Assembly: GCA_016934645.1 (NCBI GenBank)
Contig: JAFGSL010000024.1
Span: 1-8,462, forward strand
Reading direction: 5' to 3'
DNA from: Anaerolineae bacterium
Lineage (GTDB): Bacteria; Chloroflexota; Anaerolineae; B4-G1; SLSP01
Length of the DNA: 8,462 bases
Position numbers and translations under genes: made by a program. Below the pieces are notes generated by a model. That model ran no database searches, was not told where the DNA came from, and saw only the letters and a list, made by a program, of their open reading frames with translations. The number at the start of each line of letters is the position of its first letter. Position 1 is the first letter of the stretch. Positions 5,337 through 8,462 of this stretch are shown here, piece by piece.

Positions 5337-6596
5337 ATGAGCCACCAGAAGACAATATGTTTAGCAATTGCACTGACTTTGTTTATTCTACTGATAGCCA
5401 GTTGTGACACTGGGCGAGAACCAGTGTCCACGCCGATGCAAGAACTGGTAGATACACCTCAGCCAACGGCAGCTTTGTTACCAACATCAACGCCTATACT
5501 ACCTACAGCTACAAACATACCAACTATTATACCCACCAACGTTGAGCCTCTCACCCGAGATATAGAGTTGATAGGACATATTGGCGGGGAAATACCTGGC
5601 TTTGCTGTTCCGACGCCAGATATATATAATGCACCTGGGCTCGCCAAAGATGTGATTGTGGAAGGTAAGTATGCTTATGTTGTTCAAGGTGCTGATGGCC
5701 CTGCGGGGACAGAATGGGGACGACTCAGTGTAGTAGATATTTCTACGCCGTCTGCTCCATCGTTAATAGGGTTCTACACACCAGAGGTAATTGCAACCAA
5801 CATAGTTGTAGTCAACAAGGTTGCCTATTTAACAGATGGACAATGCGAGTTTGGTATGGCTACATGTTGGGGCAACTTGTACATTTTGGATATATCCGAC
5901 CCTACTTCCCTTGTTCAGGTCGGTGTATATGGTTTGAATAACATGCAATCAGAATTTCCGACGGATCGCAGTTGGTTTGCTAGTGGCGTTGCAGTAAGTG
6001 GAGATTATGCTTATGTCACCGGAGGGCCGTATCACTCTAATTCTGGTGAAGAATGCGGCATGAGCGTTGTTGATATTTCAAACGCCATATCTCCGACCAT
6101 AGCTGGTGTCATACGATGCGGTGATGTAGCTTGGGGAGGGCAGAGTATAACCTTACAGGAGAACTACGCTTATATTGCGGCTGGTGACGAGGGTTTGCGC
6201 ATCATAGACATATCAAACCCCTCCGGTCCTAAAGAGGTTAGCCATATTGAAGGAATCGGAAGGATTTGGGATGTCAAAATAATGGGTAGCTATGCTTACC
6301 TTGCCGCTGATGATTCAGGTTTACAAATTGTAGATATTACCAACCCATCGGCTCTCAATTTGACAGCTACTTTCAAGACAGCAGGACGTGCCCTTCGTGT
6401 AAACATAGCAAACGGCTATGCCTATATTGCAGCATCTGATGCAGGGTTACGAGTAATAGATATTTCCGATCCCAATAACCCAACAGAAGTTGCTTACTAT
6501 GAAACAGCAGGCTATGTTTATAGCGTGTCGGTGATGAATGGCTACATCTACGTCGCCGATGGTAAAGAGGGATTACTTATTCTTCAGTTTGGTTAG
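5337..6596 (+). CDS. LVIVD-repeat beta-propeller lipoprotein
   Basis: The 419-residue protein starts with a lipoprotein signal (hydrophobic stretch about 8-21, lipobox IAS-C with C23). A Pro/Thr-rich stalk follows (about 38-68), then a domain built of LVIVD repeats. Seven repeats are visible, each with a Y/V-A-Y-hydrophobic strand and a hydrophobic-V/I-D-I-S strand: near 112-141, 162-191, 224-253, 278-298, 319-340, 361-382 and 403-419. Seven units fit a complete seven-bladed propeller on the outer face of the membrane, with residues 75-84 likely closing the ring. Cys pairs 170/177 and 240/261 lie in longer insert loops of the second to fourth repeats and could form disulfides. The ATG at 5337 is set by the signal peptide; the nearest GGAG (5320-5323) is 13 bases away, so initiation may be weak. 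Codon use is clearly more AT-rich than in the neighbours, suggesting separate origin. Such propellers usually bind ligands or proteins; no enzyme motif is seen. Confidence 0.88.
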   Translation: MSHQKTICLAIALTLFILLIASCDTGREPVSTPMQELVDTPQPTAALLPTSTPILPTATNIPTIIPTNVEPLTRDIELIGHIGGEIPGFAVPTPDIYNAPGLAKDVIVEGKYAYVVQGADGPAGTEWGRLSVVDISTPSAPSLIGFYTPEVIATNIVVVNKVAYLTDGQCEFGMATCWGNLYILDISDPTSLVQVGVYGLNNMQSEFPTDRSWFASGVAVSGDYAYVTGGPYHSNSGEECGMSVVDISNAISPTIAGVIRCGDVAWGGQSITLQENYAYIAAGDEGLRIIDISNPSGPKEVSHIEGIGRIWDVKIMGSYAYLAADDSGLQIVDITNPSALNLTATFKTAGRALRVNIANGYAYIAASDAGLRVIDISDPNNPTEVAYYETAGYVYSVSVMNGYIYVADGKEGLLILQFG

Positions 6597-6631
6597 TTTG
6601 TGGGGCAGCAGATGGGGGTGGTGCGGAGGTT

Positions 6632-6818
6632 TTCGTGTATGCGATAGGGTGCTCGGTACAAAGGCAAGCGGGCCGCTAACCCTGCGTCCAGCCGGCCGGG
6701 GTAGCTTGCGCGATTTCAACGTCACCACCCGCATTGTGGTCTGTTCTGTGGCGAGGTCGCTCACGCCGCAGCCCCCGGCGGCTGACGTTAGCCGTTAGTC
6801 CGAGCACAAATACACGAA
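6632..6818. repeat. Outer interrupted inverted repeat around the attC-like site
   Basis: The left part has TTCGTGTAT (6632-6640) and GTGCTCGG (6649-6656). The right part has the exact complements CCGAGCAC (6800-6807) and ATACACGAA (6810-6818). The two blocks are in mirrored order and differ only in the spacer (8 versus 2 bases). TTCGTGTAT occurs once more at 6834-6842 as the right arm of the terminator hairpin, so the right copy can pair with either partner. No gene is seen in 6597-6877. Confidence 0.55.
6674..6793. other. Degenerate integron attC-like palindrome
   Basis: The ends CGCTAAC (6674-6680) and GTTAGCC (6787-6793) form a 6-bp GCTAAC/GTTAGC pair resembling attC R''/R' core sites. 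Inside, AGCCGGCCGGGG (6690-6701) pairs with CCCCGGCGGCT (6773-6783) with one bulged G, like the extrahelical base of attC L boxes. The total of about 120 bp is within the known attC size range. Against it: the spacers between R and L boxes are unequal (9 versus 3 bases), the sixth core base deviates from GTTRRRY, and no integrase or further attC is in the window. Best read as a decayed cassette recombination site or a similar palindromic element. Confidence 0.33.
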
Positions 6819-6852
6819 TGGGCATCTGCCTCATTCGTGTATTTGTTTTATA
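6806..6852 (+). terminator. Strong rho-independent terminator-like hairpin
   Basis: Arms 6806-6820 and 6832-6846 are perfectly complementary over 15 bp, with GGCA/TGCC able to extend the stem into the loop. On the plus strand a T-rich tail (6842-6852) follows at once. It could end transcription from the lipoprotein gene (stop at 6596) and also marks the end of the convergent minus-strand gene (stop at 6878). The minus-strand side lacks a good T-tract, so plus-strand action is favoured. Confidence 0.6.
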
Positions 6853-6877
6853 TTCGTGGTCGGCGGATACGGCGGAA

Positions 6878-8462
6878 TTACGGAAAGGTGACTACACCCG
6901 CGCTGCCATTCACGGTGATCACTTGACCGCTGCGAATGTCCCTGGTGGCCGAACCTGTTCCCAGGACGGCGGGAATGCCGTACTCGCGGGCGACGATGGA
7001 GCCGTGGCTGAGCGGCCCACCGATGTCGGTGACGACGGCCGCCGCGCGGGCAAACAACGGCGTCCAGGCCGGGGTCGTCAGCGCCGCGACCAGCACATCG
7101 CCGGTCTTCATCTGCGCGAAGTCTTCCGGCCCGTGGACGACGCACGCGGGAGCCGTCACGCTGCCAGGGCTGGCGGCCACGCCTTTAAGCGTATTCCCCT
7201 TCTGACGACCGGTTTTGAGCTGCATCAAGTCGAAGCCAAAGACGATCATTTGCGGCAGTATCATCGGCGGCGTTGCCTGCTGCGCCGCTCGCCGTTCGGC
7301 CTGGCGCTGCGAGACGTGGGTAGACAAATTCTCCAAAGTCTGACCACGATCGAGTCTGGCGGCGGCATCCGCCACTTCGTCCTCTTTGAGCCAGAAGATG
7401 TTTTCTACCTTGGCGATCATCCCCGCCGTTACAAAGCGCCGGCCCAACTCGAAGAGCATCTGCCGCAGCAACGGATAGCTCAGGCCGACCGCGGCAAGTC
7501 CATCCTCGCGCAGGGGCGCAAAATGCTGGGCGCGCGCCAGGGTTTTCTGGAAAAGTCTGAGGCGCAGCCCTTTCAGCCTGTTCTGCATAGTCGCGGTTGC
7601 CTCTTCGCGCTTACGGATTGTTTCCTGTTGGCGTTCGTGCGGATTTTCGCCTTGACCGCTGAGGAACAGCTTGAAGGTTTCCAGTACCGGTGCCGGATCA
7701 TCGGCGGGAACGGGCGTGCCAAAATCGAGATTGTAGCTCTGGTGGCCGTAGTCGTGCAGGTAGGTGCGGAAGCGGCGTCGCCATTCGTTCCACGCGTCCT
7801 CATTCACGTCTGGCGGCGTCTGGTCGTTTTCGACCTGGGCAACGAGCTGCGAGGTTGCGGTCGTTTGCAGGTAAGCCGCCAATCCGGTCTGTTCGCGCGC
7901 CCATTGAGCCAGGTCGTACAGCGCTTTCTCGCTCTGGATGGGCAAGCTGTCGAAGCCCATCAGGTAGGTGGGCGCGTTGGGATCATCCCGCCGCTTGAGC
8001 AGTTTGTACACCTGAGTGAACAGCGCCTCGCTGATCCAGGCTGCCGGGATGACGCCTCCCACCAGCGCACCGTAGGCGTCAATGGCGGCTTCGGCAAGTT
8101 CGCGCACCACGCTCAGAATTTCGACAGCCGGCAACGTCTGCCACGGTTGGCTGCGCCAATGTTCCACTGTAGCGATATAGCGCGGGCGGCCATCCTCCGT
8201 CCAACGTTCCACCGCGCCGGTCATCATCCGCTTCATAATGCCGGGCGCGCCCAGGATCATTTCCAGTATAGGGACAAACCTGATCGAACCGTTGTAGTAG
8301 GCATAGTGATTGACTGTGAGGATCAGCGGTTCGGGCATCATCCCGGGCTTGCCGAAAAACTGCGTCAGTAGGCCGCCCATGCTGGTATTGACGGCGTTGA
8401 GGCCCAGCGTGCTGAAGAGGGGCGTCAGCGGCTCGATCATCATTTCGACGATGTTGTTGCGC
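6878..8462 (-). CDS. PEP-utilising / rifampin-phosphotransferase-like enzyme, C-terminal part
   Basis: The frame is open to the right edge (8462) and ends at TAA (6880-6878), giving about 528 visible residues. Numbering from the first in-window Met (8443), the C-terminus is a swivelling phosphohistidine domain: GGPLSHGSIVARE with the catalytic H480 (codon 7006-7004), then YGIPAV and a GQVITVNGSAGVV close. Upstream is a long helical domain with YGHQSYNLDFGTP, matching the YGHR...LDL..P block of rifampin phosphotransferases. The first visible residues (NNIVEMMIEPLTPLF) fit the linker after an ATP-grasp domain, so that domain should lie beyond the edge and the Met at 8443 is not the true start. 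No C-terminal PEP/pyruvate TIM barrel follows, unlike PEP synthase or PPDK, which favours the rifampin-phosphotransferase-like architecture. The real substrate is unknown; drug resistance is not shown. Confidence 0.86.
   Translation of the reverse strand, partial: RNNIVEMMIEPLTPLFSTLGLNAVNTSMGGLLTQFFGKPGMMPEPLILTVNHYAYYNGSIRFVPILEMILGAPGIMKRMMTGAVERWTEDGRPRYIATVEHWRSQPWQTLPAVEILSVVRELAEAAIDAYGALVGGVIPAAWISEALFTQVYKLLKRRDDPNAPTYLMGFDSLPIQSEKALYDLAQWAREQTGLAAYLQTTATSQLVAQVENDQTPPDVNEDAWNEWRRRFRTYLHDYGHQSYNLDFGTPVPADDPAPVLETFKLFLSGQGENPHERQQETIRKREEATATMQNRLKGLRLRLFQKTLARAQHFAPLREDGLAAVGLSYPLLRQMLFELGRRFVTAGMIAKVENIFWLKEDEVADAAARLDRGQTLENLSTHVSQRQAERRAAQQATPPMILPQMIVFGFDLMQLKTGRQKGNTLKGVAASPGSVTAPACVVHGPEDFAQMKTGDVLVAALTTPAWTPLFARAAAVVTDIGGPLSHGSIVAREYGIPAVLGTGSATRDIRSGQVITVNGSAGVVTFP

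Noticed and set aside
5317..5340. Seven-codon frame METQDSK whose TGA overlaps the lipoprotein ATG (ATGA)
   Set aside because: Could couple translation, but its GGGAG is only one base from its ATG and so short a frame occurs by chance.
6734..8371. 545-codon open frame on the plus strand
   Set aside because: It lies fully antisense to the PEP-utilising enzyme, whose domain motifs are unmistakable. The plus-strand translation is Arg/Gly/His-rich with no family motifs and no clear ribosome binding site.
1..8462. CRISPR array, tRNA, rRNA, transposase or integrase
   Set aside because: No regularly spaced direct repeats, cloverleaf, rRNA segment or recombinase motif was found on either strand by reading.

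Overview
The window looks like a chromosomal segment of a free-living bacterium with moderately high GC content. It mixes conserved single genes with accessory material. The lipoprotein at 5337-6596, with a lipobox Cys followed by a Pro/Thr-rich stalk, and the general gene style would fit Chloroflexota (Anaerolineae-like). This is an impression from gene style, not proof; no rRNA or other taxonomic marker is present except ribosomal protein S15.

Layout. Left edge, minus strand: the start of an unrecognised gene (83-1), a large hairpin (202-253), and rpsO (542-276) with a good sigma-70-type promoter (621-648). Divergent from rpsO, on the plus strand, is a TrmA/RumA-family 23S rRNA uracil-C5 methyltransferase (819-2051). 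It has its own extended -10 promoter and a leader of degenerate heptanucleotide repeats. It converges on a minus-strand mntA-hepT type VII toxin-antitoxin operon (2997-2178), with competing GGGGATC hairpins between the two transcription units. Divergent from mntA is a PhzF-family isomerase-like gene (3124-3978), followed by a metallophosphoesterase (4055-4954).

After the metallophosphoesterase, the last ~225 bp of the PhzF gene appear again (5017-5241) without the front of the gene. The two copies align with no gap and differ mostly at third codon positions. The metallophosphoesterase is therefore bracketed by two copies of the same gene 3' end, a layout like that left when an element inserts into the 3' end of a gene and restores it. 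Immediately downstream lies a visibly more AT-rich gene for a seven-repeat LVIVD beta-propeller lipoprotein (5337-6596). The stretch 6597-6877 has no gene but is dense in structure: a degenerate integron attC-like palindrome (6674-6793), an outer inverted repeat, and a strong rho-independent terminator-like hairpin (6806-6846). The right end holds the C-terminal two thirds or so of a minus-strand PEP-utilising, rifampin-phosphotransferase-like enzyme (8462-6878) whose N-terminal ATP-grasp part lies outside the window.

Functionally the genes do not form one pathway. rpsO and the rRNA methyltransferase serve the ribosome, mntA-hepT is a self-contained toxin-antitoxin unit, and the region from about 3.1 kb to 6.9 kb looks like a zone of accessory gene gain and rearrangement. 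No tRNA, rRNA, CRISPR array, transposase or integrase was found.
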